The translations under genes were made by a program, and so were the position numbers. A stretch of DNA of 64,000 bases from JAJYKC01 sp963823105 (GTDB taxonomy: Bacteria > Acidobacteriota > Terriglobia > Bryobacterales > Bryobacteraceae). The notes beneath the pieces were generated by a model that saw nothing but the letters and a program-made list of their open reading frames with translations, was not told the origin of the DNA and did not search any database. The DNA is taken from positions 496,001 to 560,000 of the forward strand of contig CAWGKC010000017.1 in the NCBI GenBank assembly GCA_963823105.1. Direction: 5' to 3'. Below are positions 8,996-18,682 of this stretch, one piece after another (positions within the stretch are counted from its first letter, which is position 1; each line of letters opens with the position of its first letter).

Positions 8996-9355
8996 ATGAA
9001 AATTCTAATCGTGATTCTCCAGATACTTCTCTCCGCGGCGTTCTTGGTTGCCGGAGGCGCGAAATTTGCCGGCGTTCCCGCCATGGTTCAGGCATTCGAC
9101 AAGCTGGGATTTGGACAATGGTTCCGCTATCTGACCGGGTGCCTGGAGATCCTCGGCGCGGTTGGACTCTGGATTCCGCGCAGGTCCGTGTTCGCTGCGC
9201 TTATGCTATTTTGCGTCATGGTGGGAGCGGTGGCGGCCCACCGGCTGCGGCTCGGAGGCGACCCTAACCCCGCGCTGCTGCTTTTGGCTTTATCGTGCTG
9301 GGTGGTGTGGCTGCGGCGTGGCCAGCTTCGGGCCGCGTTCGCGCGGAACCAATAA
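8996..9355 (+). CDS. DoxX family membrane protein
   Basis: The 119-residue product has four hydrophobic helices and the DoxX patterns FLVAGGAKFAGVP, LTGCLEILGAVGLW and VAAHRL. It forms a probable two-gene operon with the DoxX-like protein upstream. Its 3' end appears to overlap zwf on the opposite strand, but that overlap disappears once the zwf frameshift is repaired (zwf then ends at 9367). Confidence 0.83.
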   Translation: MKILIVILQILLSAAFLVAGGAKFAGVPAMVQAFDKLGFGQWFRYLTGCLEILGAVGLWIPRRSVFAALMLFCVMVGAVAAHRLRLGGDPNPALLLLALSCWVVWLRRGQLRAAFARNQ

Positions 9356-9366
9356 GCCCGCTCCGT

Positions 9367-10919
9367 TCAAGGGCGCGACTTCGACGAATCGCAGCCGCTC
9401 CATTCGCGATGGTCGCGCTGCAGCAATTCGTCGGCTTCGGGAGGGCCCAGGTCCCGGCGGCGTAATTAGGGAACGACCGTGGCGGCAGCGCTTCCCAAAC
9501 GTCCTGAATGGGTCCCACCACGTTCCAGGCCGCCTCCACCATATCCGATCGCTGGAACAACGTGGCGTCGCCCAACATGCAGTCGTATAACAGCCGCTCA
9601 TAACCGGTGTTGGAAGTGGTTCCGAAGTAATCTTCGTAATGGAAGGCCATGTCCACTTCGCCGAGGCGGACGATGGTGCCGGGAATTTTCGCGCCGAAAC
9701 TCAGCGAAATCCCTTCGTCCGGCTGCAGGTGCAGCACCAGACGGTTCGGCCTCAGGCTTTCGACCGAGGTTTTGCGAAACAGGACAAACGGCGCGCGCTT
9801 GAATTGAATGGCGACTTCCGTCACGCGCTTCGGCATACGCTTGCCGGTACGGACGTAGAACGGCACGTCGGCCCAGCGCCAATTGTCGATGAAGAGCTTC
9901 AACGCGACGTAGGTTTCGGTGCGCGAGGTGGGCGAAACGTCCGGTTCGGAACGGTAAGCATGCACTTTGGCGTCGTGAAGCATGCCCTCCCCATATTGGC
10001 CACGAATCGTCCGGCTCAACACGTCCTCCGGGGTCATCGGCTGGATGGCCTTGAGGATTTTGGCTTGTTCGTCGCGAACGACGTCGGCGTCGAACGAAAC
10101 GGGAGGTTCCATCGCGGTCAAACAAATGAGCTGGAAAATGTGATTGGGGATCATGTCGCGCAGAGTGCCGGCATGATCGTAGTAGCCGCCGCGTTGCTCG
10201 ACGCCCACGGTTTCGGCGACGGTGATCTGGACATGGTCCACATAGCGGCGGTTCCAGATCGGTTCGAAGATTCCGTTTGCGAAGCGGAAGACCAAGATAT
10301 TCTGGACGGTCTCCTTGCCGAGGTAATGATCGATGCGATAGATCTGTTTCTCGTGAAGCACATCGCGCACTTCCTGGTTCAGCTTCTTCGCCGACTCGTA
10401 ATCGCGGCCGAAGGGTTTCTCGATGATCACCCGGCGCCAACCGCCCTGGCTCTCGTCGGTCAACCCCGCGGCGCCCAGTTGCCGGACGATCGTCGAAAAG
10501 AACTCCGGGCCGGTCGCCAGATAGTAAAAATAGTTTCCGGAGGTGCCATGCTCGCGGTCCGCGCGATCGACGAATTCCTTCAATTGCGAAAACTTTCCCG
10601 GATCGTTAAAATCGCCGGCGATGTAATAGATCCGCTCTTCGAACCAGCGCCAAAGCTCGGCGTCCACGGGACTCGTGGCGAACTCGGCGATCTCCGCGGT
10701 TAAGGTTTGGATGAACTGTTCCTGAGTGAAATCGTTGTATGCGAAACCGACGATGGCGAAATTCCGGGACAGGAGACCGTCTTTGGCAAGGTTGTAGAGC
10801 GCCGGAAGCAGCTTGCGTTTCGTTAAGTCCCCCGACGCGCCGAAGATCACCATCACGCACGGATCGCCGGGCTTGGGATGCGCTTCGGGCGTGGGGCCGG
10901 ACGAATTTTTGAGTTCCAT
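9367..10919 (-). CDS. zwf: Glucose-6-phosphate 1-dehydrogenase (single-base frameshift near the end)
   Basis: The enzyme oxidises glucose 6-phosphate to 6-phosphogluconolactone with NAD(P). It shows the nucleotide motif IFGASGDLTKRKL, the active-site stretch RIDHYLGKETVQN and the C-terminal FPNYAAGTW. After TGG the continuous frame changes into nonsense running to 9264. Adding one base to the CCC run at 9446-9448 restores GPPEADELLQRDHREW and a stop at 9367-9369, giving 517 residues, the family's normal size and ending. It is the last gene of the tkt-rpiB-tal/pgi-zwf unit, 25 bases after tal/pgi. Confidence 0.93.
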
Positions 10920-10944
10920 TCTCGCGAGAATCTCCGGCGCGCCG

Positions 10945-13828
10945 TTACGCCAGGGCTTGCCGCACAGCTTCCGCCAGCGCTGTCAATCCGGCCTCCGGAG
11001 AGGCGAAATGCAGACGCAGGGCGCGACGCTTGCGATCGGCGAGAACCTGGAAATCGCCGCGCGCTTGAGCGGCCTTCACCACGCCGAAGGTGAACTTTTG
11101 ACCCGGCACGGCGAGATCGCGGTTGTCGTCGCAGGTCAATTGCAGAAACACGCCGCTGTCCGGACCGCCCTTATACGCCTGGCCGGTGGAGTGCAGAAAC
11201 CGCGGACCGAAGCCCAGGCAGGTGGCGGTTTTCTTGGCGTCGCGGACGGCCTTGCGGATGGCTTGCAGCGCGTCCTCGTGTTCCTGAGTCATCGGAAGGT
11301 AGGCGAGCAGTGCGAAGTAGTCGCCGGTTTTGAGCCGGTTTAAGTGGGCTTTCACATAGGCACCGAGCGATTTTTCCGATGCCGTCGAGGTCAGCGCCGC
11401 GGCGTTGGCGGCGTCGGCGAAAAGACTCACTCCGCCGCCTTCGAAGAACGGCTTCTCCGCGGGCAGGGAACCCTTTTCCTCGTACTCGCCAGTTAACTTG
11501 CGCGTTGCGATTTTGCTCGCTTCGACGTCGGGTTGGTTGAAGGCGTCGATGCCGATAATCGACCCGGCGACGGCGGTGGCGAACTCCCAGCGGAAGAACT
11601 CCTGGCCGATGTTGTAAAGGTCAGTGACGGCGATGCGAATCACCGGCTGTCCCGATTTCTCGATGGCGTCGACCGCCGCATCCTGGGCCGCATCGGGTGA
11701 CGATTCCATCCGCAAATACGCGAACAGGCGATCGGCCCCGTAGACATCGGGGGGGCCAAGCGGTTCGCGGTCCACGGGAATGATTCCCTTCCCTTCCTTG
11801 CCGGTCGATTCGGCCAGCAACTGTTCCAGCCACGCGCCCAGATCGTGAATCGCCGGCGAGGCGACGATCGTCACCTTGTCCCGCCCGTGAATGGCGGCGG
11901 TCCCAAGGATCGCGCCCAGAACGGCGCCGGGATTTTTCGCCACCGGCAGACAGGAGGAACAGGAAATGGCCATGACGTCGGCCTGGTCCAGAAAGCGCGG
12001 GGCGTCGATACCCATCACCGCGGCGGGAACCATACCGAAGTCGGAGAGCGCGGAATAGCGGCCGCCGATGCTCGAAAGTCCGTGAAAAATGTGGCGGAAA
12101 CCGTCGGCCGCGGCGACTCGCTCCATCTTCGAACCGGGATCGGTGATGGCGATGAAATGGCTGGCCGCCTTCTCCGCGCCGAGCTTCTCTTTGGCCTTCT
12201 CGAAGAAATATTGCTTGAAGATGTTCGGCTCCAGCGTCGAGCCGGACTTGCTCGAAACGATGAACAGGGTTTTGGCGAAATCGATCTTTTCCTCGATCGC
12301 CCGAACCTGGGCCGGATCGGTGGAGTCGAGTATCCGGAGCTGCGGAAATCCGCCGATATTGCCGAAGGACAGCGCCAGCACTTCGGGGCAAAGGCTGGAG
12401 CCGCCCATGCCGAGCAGAAGCGCATGTTCGAACCCAGCGGCTTTCACGTCGGCGGCGATGTCCTTCAAGTGGGCCGGATGCGAAAGTTGATCCTCGGTGA
12501 TGCCGAGCCACCCCAACCACTCGCCCTCGTCCGTTCCGGTCCACAAACGGGCGTCGCGCGCCCAGAGGCGACGCACTTTACCGGTGATCTGCCACTCTTC
12601 GAGCGCGGCGTCCACGTGCTTGGCCAACTCGGCGGGCAGCGCATAGGATTGGCGATTCACATCGGAGCCGATGGCGATCCTGCATTTACGATCCACGGCG
12701 TTCAGCAGCTTGTCGAAGGCGTCGGCGAACAACTTAACGCCCTGCTTGACGAGATCGTCCGTCACCGCCCGCATGGAAATGCCGGCCTTGGCCAGGGCTT
12801 CCATGGTGTCGTGCGCGGCCATGACGTCGTCTTCGAGACTGGCGCGGGCCTTGCCATGATCGCGAAAAGCGTCGAAGGTCGCTGGCGGAATGGTGTTCAC
12901 CGTATCGGGTCCGATGAGCTCTTCGATATACATGACGTCGGAGTAGCTCGGGTCCTTCGTGCCGGTGCTGGCCCATAAAAGCCGCTGAGTCTGCGCGCCT
13001 TGCGCGGCGAGCGCCTCCCAACGTGGTCCGGAGAACAGTTCTTTATAGCGCTGATAGGTGAGCTTGGCGTTGGCGATCGCGACTTTGCCTTGCAGACCCT
13101 GCAAGAAGGGCGTGTTCAGAGGGGTCCGTTGCCGTCTTCAGGCGCGCCTTGACGATGCCGTCGATCGAGGCGTCGATGCGGCTGATGAAAAAACTGGCGA
13201 CGCTGGCCATGCGGCCGAGGTCGCCTCCGGCGGCGCGGAATTTTTCCAGGCCGGCGATATAGGCAAGCGCCACGCGCTCGTACACGGCTTGCGAAAACAG
13301 CAGCGTCACGTTGACGTTGATGCCTTCGCCGATGAGAGTTTCGATGGCCGGAACGCCGGCTTCGGTTCCCGGAACCTTGATCATCAGATTCTCGCGGCCC
13401 ACCGCTTTCCACAAGCGGCGCGCCTCCTCGATGGTTCCACGCGTGTCGTTGGCGAGGAAGGGCGAGACTTCCAAGCTGACATAGCCGTCGCGGCGCCGGG
13501 TCCGGTCGTAGACGACGCGCAACACTTGGGCCGCATCCTGAATATCGCGAATGGCGATCCGCTCGTAGAACGCCATCGGATCGACGTCGCGTTTTTGCAT
13601 CTCTTCGATGACGTCGCTGTAATCGCTGCTGCCGGTGATGGCCTTTTCAAAAATCGCCGGATTGGAGGTGATGCCTCCGAGGCCGTCGTTGTCGACCATC
13701 GTCTGCAATTCACCGCTGGTGATCAAGCTGCGGCGAATAAAGTCGAGCCAGACCGACTGGCCGTGCTTGGCGAGATCTTTCAGGCGGCTGGTGGCCGCCG
13801 GGGCGTTCACTACGGGCGTTGAACTCAT
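10945..13828 (-). CDS. Bifunctional transaldolase/glucose-6-phosphate isomerase (frameshifted)
   Basis: Two open frames form one fusion of about 960 residues. The N-terminal part (from 13828) is transaldolase, with GGITSNPAIF and the Schiff-base region LMIKVPGTEAG. The second frame continues transaldolase (GKVAIANAKLTYQRY) and then phosphoglucose isomerase with LLLGMGGSSLCPE and the sugar-phosphate loop SSKSGSTLEPN. One extra base between about 13098 and 13112 splits them; removing one T of a TT in the coding strand gives the continuous reading HALLQGLQGKVAIANAK. Such fusions are known in Acidobacteria and others. The enzyme links the pentose phosphate path to fructose and glucose 6-phosphate. 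Confidence 0.92.
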
Positions 13829-13882
13829 GAAGCGTTTCTCCTCGAATGCCGTCGTTGTCAGTAGCGAATTCCGCGACCTGGA

Positions 13883-14335
13883 TTACGCGTGGTTCCGGGC
13901 CTCGATCGCAAGCACCTTCTTCAGACGGCGCACATGCCGCTCTTCGTTGCTAAAACGTGCCTTCACGTAAACGGAAACCAGTTCGCGGGCCACTTCCACT
14001 CCAGTGATGCGCGAGCCGAGCACAAGGACGTTCATATCGTCGTGCTCGACGCCCTGATGGGCGGAATAGTTATCGTGGGCGATGCCGGCGCGAATACCGC
14101 GGATCTTATTCGCGGCGACCGAGGCTCCGACGCCGCTGCCGCAAATTAAGATTCCCCTTTCGGCGCGCCCGTCGAGCACCGCCGCGCCGACGGCTTCGGC
14201 GTAATCCGGATAGTCCACCGGATCGGTGTTGTAGGTGCCGACGTCCACGACTTCGTAGCCGCCGTTGCGCAGATCGGCGGCGACGACGTTCTTCAGATCG
14301 AAACCGGCGTGGTCCGATCCAACGGCGATCTTCAT
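13883..14335 (-). CDS. rpiB: Ribose-5-phosphate isomerase B
   Basis: The 150-residue protein interconverts ribose 5-phosphate and ribulose 5-phosphate. It opens with the RpiB signature IAVGSDHAGFDLK and carries the catalytic-Cys and anion-hole segment ILICGSGVGASVAANKI. Length is typical. Its start overlaps the transketolase stop by four bases, so translation is probably coupled, and tal/pgi follows after 54 bases. A LacB/galactose-6-phosphate isomerase role is possible by family but the pentose phosphate context argues against it. Confidence 0.95.
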   Translation of the reverse strand: MKIAVGSDHAGFDLKNVVAADLRNGGYEVVDVGTYNTDPVDYPDYAEAVGAAVLDGRAERGILICGSGVGASVAANKIRGIRAGIAHDNYSAHQGVEHDDMNVLVLGSRITGVEVARELVSVYVKARFSNEERHVRRLKKVLAIEARNHA

Positions 14336-16416
14336 GCGCCCTTCACCTTGGCGAGTTCTTCCTTGGCGGCGGCGTAAACGGCGTCGGGCGTGAACCCGAA
14401 TTTTTGTTGCAGCGCCTTCAACGGAGCCGAGGCGCCAAACGTCGTCATGCCGATGTTTCTCTGGGCGTAGCGGGACCAGCCGAGCGTCGAGCCCTGTTCC
14501 ACCGACACGCGCGCCTGGACGGCGGGGGGCAGCACCGAGTTGCGGTAGGCTTCGTCCTGGCTTTCGAACAATTCCCAGGAGGGCATGCTGACCACTCGCG
14601 CCGCGACGCCTTCGGCGGTGAGTTTTTCAAAGGCTCCGACGCAAAGGCTGACTTCACTGCCGGTGCCGATCAGGATGACTTCCGGCTGGCCGTTTGCCGC
14701 ATCGCCAAGGATATAGGCCCCCTTCGACAGGCCGGCCGCGGAAGCATACTTGGCGCGGTCGAGAGTGGGCAGCGCCTGCCGCGACAGGACTAAGACGACG
14801 GGTTCGTGGCGAAGGTTCAACGTGACGCGCCACGCCTCGGTGACTTCGTTGGCGTCGCCCGGCCGCAGCGTAATCAATCCGGGGACCGCCCGCAACGAGG
14901 CCAGTTGCTCCACCGGCTGGTGAGTCGGTCCGTCTTCACCCACGCCGATGGAATCGTGCGTGAAGACGTAGATCACCGGGATCTCCATCAATGCGCCGAG
15001 ACGGATCGACCCGCGGGCGTAGTCGCTGAAGATCAGGAAAGTCGAGCCAAACGGCCGGACTTTGCTGAGCGAAAGGCCGTTGACGATCGCGCCCATGGCG
15101 TGTTCCCGGATGCCGAAGTGGAAATTGCGGCCGCCGGGATTCTCGGCGGAAAAATCCCCCGCGCCTTCGAATGTCAAACGAGTTTTGGTGGAGGGCGCCA
15201 GGTCGGCCGCGCCGCCGATTAACCAGGGAATCGTCTTCGCCGCGGCGTTCAACACCTTAGCCGAGGATTCGCGGGTGGCGAGGCCTTTGGGGTCGGCGGG
15301 GAAAACCGGCAAGTCCTTGTCCCAGCCCTCGGGAAGCTGGCGGTGTTGCATACGGAACAGCTCGGCCGCCAGATCGGGATATTGCGTTTCGTATTCGGCG
15401 AACTTGGCCATCCAGGCTTCCCGCTCGGCGCGCCCGCGCCGCCGCATGGTTTCGTCGAAATGTTCGTAGACGCCGTCGGGCACCAGAAACTTCGCGTCCT
15501 CGGGCCAACCGTAATTGCGTTTGGTGAGGCGGATCTCCTCTTCCCCCAATGGCTCGCCGTGCGCGCCGCTGGTGTCCTGCTTGTTCGGCGCGCCGTAGGC
15601 GATATGGCTATCGACGATAATCAGCGAGGGACGGACGGCTCCGCGCACCGCGTCAAAGGCCCGGCTCAGCAAATCGAGGTCGTTAGCGTCGGCGACACGG
15701 GTGACGTTCCAGCCATAAGAGGCGAAACGCGCGGCAACGTCATCATTGAAAGCGAGGCTGGTGTTGCCCTCGATGGTGATGTGATTGTTGTCGTAGATCC
15801 AGCACAGGTTGGGGAGGCGCAGGTGGCCGGCGAGGGACGCGGCCTCGCTGCTGATGCCTTCCATCATGTCGCCGTCGCCGCAAAGGGAATAAACGCGGTA
15901 GTCGAACATCTCGAAGCCGGGACGGTTGAAATGGCTCGCCATCCAGCGCGAGGCGATGGCCATGCCCACGCTCGTCGCTACGCCCTGGCCGAGAGGGCCG
16001 GTGGTGGTCTCGATGCCGGAGGTCCAGCGGTATTCGGGATGTCCGGGGCATTTACTGTCGAGTTGGCGGAAATGGCGGATATCGTCGAGGGTGACTGCGA
16101 GGGCTCCCAAGGTCTCGTATTTCGGATTCACCGCCTTAACACGGCATAAATGGAGGATGGAATAGAGCACCATCGATGCGTGGCCGGCCGAAAGCACGAA
16201 GCGGTCGCGGTTGGGCCAGATCGGATCGTCGGGATCGAAACGCAAATGGTCCCGCCACAGGCTGTAAACCACCGGGGCCATCGCCATCGGAGTGCCGGGG
16301 TGGCCGGAATTGGCTTGCTGCACGGCGTCCATCGATAAGGTGCGGATGGTGTTAATGGCGAGCTGGCTGGCTGCGCCGGCCTCTGGGACGGAGATCGGAT
16401 GGGTGGGAAGAGACAT
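14332..16416 (-). CDS. tkt: Transketolase
   Basis: A full-length (694-residue) thiamine-diphosphate enzyme that moves two-carbon units between ketose and aldose phosphates. It has the N-terminal substrate region NSGHPGTPMAMAP, the ThDP motif GDGDMMEGISSEAASLAGHL ending in DNN, and the pyrimidine-domain stretch IFSDYARGSIRLGALM with VFTHDSIGVGEDGPTHQPVEQL. It is the first gene of the four-gene pentose phosphate operon. The oxidative branch genes pgl and gnd are absent from the window. Confidence 0.96.
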   Translation of the reverse strand: MSLPTHPISVPEAGAASQLAINTIRTLSMDAVQQANSGHPGTPMAMAPVVYSLWRDHLRFDPDDPIWPNRDRFVLSAGHASMVLYSILHLCRVKAVNPKYETLGALAVTLDDIRHFRQLDSKCPGHPEYRWTSGIETTTGPLGQGVATSVGMAIASRWMASHFNRPGFEMFDYRVYSLCGDGDMMEGISSEAASLAGHLRLPNLCWIYDNNHITIEGNTSLAFNDDVAARFASYGWNVTRVADANDLDLLSRAFDAVRGAVRPSLIIVDSHIAYGAPNKQDTSGAHGEPLGEEEIRLTKRNYGWPEDAKFLVPDGVYEHFDETMRRRGRAEREAWMAKFAEYETQYPDLAAELFRMQHRQLPEGWDKDLPVFPADPKGLATRESSAKVLNAAAKTIPWLIGGAADLAPSTKTRLTFEGAGDFSAENPGGRNFHFGIREHAMGAIVNGLSLSKVRPFGSTFLIFSDYARGSIRLGALMEIPVIYVFTHDSIGVGEDGPTHQPVEQLASLRAVPGLITLRPGDANEVTEAWRVTLNLRHEPVVLVLSRQALPTLDRAKYASAAGLSKGAYILGDAANGQPEVILIGTGSEVSLCVGAFEKLTAEGVAARVVSMPSWELFESQDEAYRNSVLPPAVQARVSVEQGSTLGWSRYAQRNIGMTTFGASAPLKALQQKFGFTPDAVYAAAKEELAKVKGA

Positions 16417-16572
16417 TCAGGGCACGCTGCTCCTTGGACGGGAAGGCCCTCTTGGCTCAAATGGGCGTCCCGTCAAAATTGTAGCCCACGCTCCGGGCTG
16501 GCGTCAGCGCCACCGTGCCGGGCGGAATGCGGCTCATGATTCGTGAGTTGCACGCCGATAAGTGCCTCGAAG

Positions 16573-17565
16573 ATGATTTCTCTAAAACAATCCGTCAGCG
16601 AACTAGACCAAATGGCCGCGCTACAGCGGGCAGCATTAGAATGTCATCACGGCGTCGTTCGTTTGATGGCCGAATACGCCATTGAGGTCAGTTCCGACCT
16701 CGCCGTTCGTTACCGCGAACAAATTAATTTACTTGGCAAGCGATTCCGATCGGCGGAGGGGCCGTCGGCCATGGCGGAAGTTCAGCGCGATCTGGCGGAG
16801 GAAGCCCGCGTCTATTATGAGGAGTCCACCCATCGCATTGGGCGGCTCCGCGAAGACTTCGGCAGCGCCGCGCGCGCCCTCAGCGAGTTGGTGAGCAGCA
16901 TCACCAGCAACAACGACGATCACGAAAAGCTGCTGGAAGACGAACTGGGGGAACTGGCGCATTTGTCGATGATGGCCGACGCCGTCGAACTGCGCCTGGG
17001 GCTTCAGAAAACGACGGCGAGGCTAACCGAGTACGTCAAGCGGATCCGCGCCGACAATCGTTTCGTGATGGCGCAGTTGCGCGACGAGATCCGGACCCTG
17101 CAGGACCAAGTCCAGTCGCTTGAACATCAAACCAACCGGCCCCCGGCCGGCGAGGACGCGGATGCCGAAAGCCTCCAGGATAGCGCCAAAAAGTGGGTGG
17201 ATGAAGGCCGCACCTTTAGCGGCCTGTTTATCTGCCTCCCGGCCAAAAGCGGACCGCGGACGCAAGCGGCAAGCGGCGAAACGCCGGACGTGCGGGCAAC
17301 CGTCGAAGCCGCCCTGCCGCCCTCGGCCAAGATGGGTTTCTGGAGCGAAGGAGTGCTTTGCGCGTTGGCCGACGTGGACAAATCGACCATGCTGCGCGTC
17401 TCCAAGAACCTGCAGCAAAGCCTGGCCGCTCGAAGCGGCGCGGTGTTGCGGCCGCCTTGGACGACCGTACCGAGCGGTGTGGTGGATTTCCGCTCCGGAG
17501 ACACCCTCCCGAGCTTCGTTCATCGCGCCAATAGCTTGATCGCCGCGCTGCGATCGAGCGGCTGA
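16573..17565 (+). CDS. Coiled-coil protein with a probable degenerate GGDEF-like C-terminal domain
   Basis: Cytoplasmic protein of about 330 residues from the internal ATG at 16573; an upstream start at 16543 adds 10 residues. Residues 1-190 are helical and heptad-rich (for example ARLTEYVKRIRADNRFVMAQL), suggesting a long coiled coil. The last 120 residues follow a GGDEF-like order: a beta strand GLFICLPA, then GFWSEGVLCAL where GGDEF would be, then PSGVVDF and GDTLPSFVHRANSLIAAL. The signature is lost, so no diguanylate cyclase activity is expected; the resemblance is inference. Divergent from tkt. Confidence 0.6.
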   Translation: MISLKQSVSELDQMAALQRAALECHHGVVRLMAEYAIEVSSDLAVRYREQINLLGKRFRSAEGPSAMAEVQRDLAEEARVYYEESTHRIGRLREDFGSAARALSELVSSITSNNDDHEKLLEDELGELAHLSMMADAVELRLGLQKTTARLTEYVKRIRADNRFVMAQLRDEIRTLQDQVQSLEHQTNRPPAGEDADAESLQDSAKKWVDEGRTFSGLFICLPAKSGPRTQAASGETPDVRATVEAALPPSAKMGFWSEGVLCALADVDKSTMLRVSKNLQQSLAARSGAVLRPPWTTVPSGVVDFRSGDTLPSFVHRANSLIAALRSSG

Positions 17566-17653
17566 GACCACCGGCACACTCCGAAAACTTTTTCCGGACC
17601 CTCCGCGGCTCCAACGGCGTACTTGCTGTCAGGATCACAAGAAACGAGGCTCC

Positions 17654-18208
17654 ATGAAATTACTCTCTTTAGCCATGCTGGCGGTACCCGTCGCTCTGGC
17701 CGCGCAAACCAACCCGCTGCTTCCGCTCGATTGGGAGAAACTCTCCGCAAACGCTACCGAGCGCGTCGAGGTCACCCTTGATGGGAACATGTTGCAAACG
17801 GTCGCCGGGTTTCTTTCAAGCGGCGAAAACGACAGCGACAACGCGGAGGTGAAGAAACTCCTTGCCGGCCTGAAGGGCGTCTATGTCCATTCCTACACCT
17901 TCGGCCGCGATAACGCGTATCCCAAAGAAGATCTCGACGCCGCGCGCGCCTCGCTAAAAAGCGCCCGTTGGAACCGCATCGTTCAGTCGGTGAGCCACGA
18001 GAACGGTGAAAATACCGAGATCTACCTGAAGACTCTCAACTCTCCCGACGACGTTCCGGGACTGGTGATTCTGTGTGCCGAGCCGCGCGAGTTGACGGTC
18101 GTGCATATCGCCGGGAAGATCGACCCCGAACAGGTGGGAAAGCTCTCCGGCAAGTTTGGGATTCCGGATCTCGGGGAAAAACACGGCGGCAAAGCGTCGA
18201 AGGAATAG
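17654..18208 (+). CDS. DUF4252 family secreted protein
   Basis: The 184-residue protein begins with a Sec signal peptide (MKLLSLAMLAVPVALAAQ) and has features of the DUF4252 family: a mostly alpha/beta domain with VYVHSYTFGRD and a late segment with PGLVILCAEPRELTVVHIAGKID. Function of the family is unknown. It is followed after 5 bases by another small secreted protein gene, so the two are likely co-transcribed. The C-terminus is charged and probably flexible. Confidence 0.75.
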   Translation: MKLLSLAMLAVPVALAAQTNPLLPLDWEKLSANATERVEVTLDGNMLQTVAGFLSSGENDSDNAEVKKLLAGLKGVYVHSYTFGRDNAYPKEDLDAARASLKSARWNRIVQSVSHENGENTEIYLKTLNSPDDVPGLVILCAEPRELTVVHIAGKIDPEQVGKLSGKFGIPDLGEKHGGKASKE

Positions 18209-18213
18209 ATGCG

Positions 18214-18675
18214 ATGGGGCGCTGGGCGGTGGTGTTGCTTCTCGTCCCGCTTGGCGCGGCGGCGGGCGATTACGGTTTCGATTCCCTCGCCGGCCAAATC
18301 GAGCGCGCCTACCACGTAAAGCCACAACACATCCGCCTACTCGGAGCGGCGCGACTCGCGGCCCGCCCGGCGCGTTCCTTCGGAGGGAGACCGTTTCACT
18401 TGGCGGTGTTCGAAAATCTGCCGGAAGATCGGCCGCGGCTCAAACTGGAGCCGCCGGGCATGGGTTGGCAATCGATGGTGCGCTCGGAAACGCAGCCGGG
18501 GCGCGAGACGGTATGCATCTATGCGCGCGCCGACGGAAACCGCATTCGCGTCCTGATTCTCAGCGAAGAATCGGATGAAATCACGCTGGTGGAATCCGAA
18601 GTCAAGCCCTCCGAATTCGCCCGCCGCCTTCGCGACGACGTCAACGGCCTTGGAGCCGGCGACGACGACGAATGA
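18214..18675 (+). CDS. Small secreted protein of unknown function
   Basis: From ATG 18214 the 153-residue product has a signal peptide (MGRWAVVLLLVPLGAAAG). The mature part is a compact alpha/beta protein with no motif I can name, and the C-terminus is acidic (AGDDDE). An AGGAAT sequence precedes the start, and the DUF4252 gene stops 5 bases upstream, so the two may act together at the cell envelope. It converges with the aminotransferase gene, with 7 bases between stops. Confidence 0.68.
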   Translation: MGRWAVVLLLVPLGAAAGDYGFDSLAGQIERAYHVKPQHIRLLGAARLAARPARSFGGRPFHLAVFENLPEDRPRLKLEPPGMGWQSMVRSETQPGRETVCIYARADGNRIRVLILSEESDEITLVESEVKPSEFARRLRDDVNGLGAGDDDE

Positions 18676-18682
18676 GGCCGTT

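Noticed and set aside
9639..10703. Plus-strand open frame opposite zwf
   Set aside because: No motif; zwf is unambiguous.
11845..12978. Plus-strand open frame opposite tal/pgi
   Set aside because: Antisense shadow of the isomerase domain.
17566..17653. Weak inverted repeat TCCGAAAA...TTTTTCCGGA after the coiled-coil gene
   Set aside because: Almost no loop and imperfect pairing; no T-run follows.
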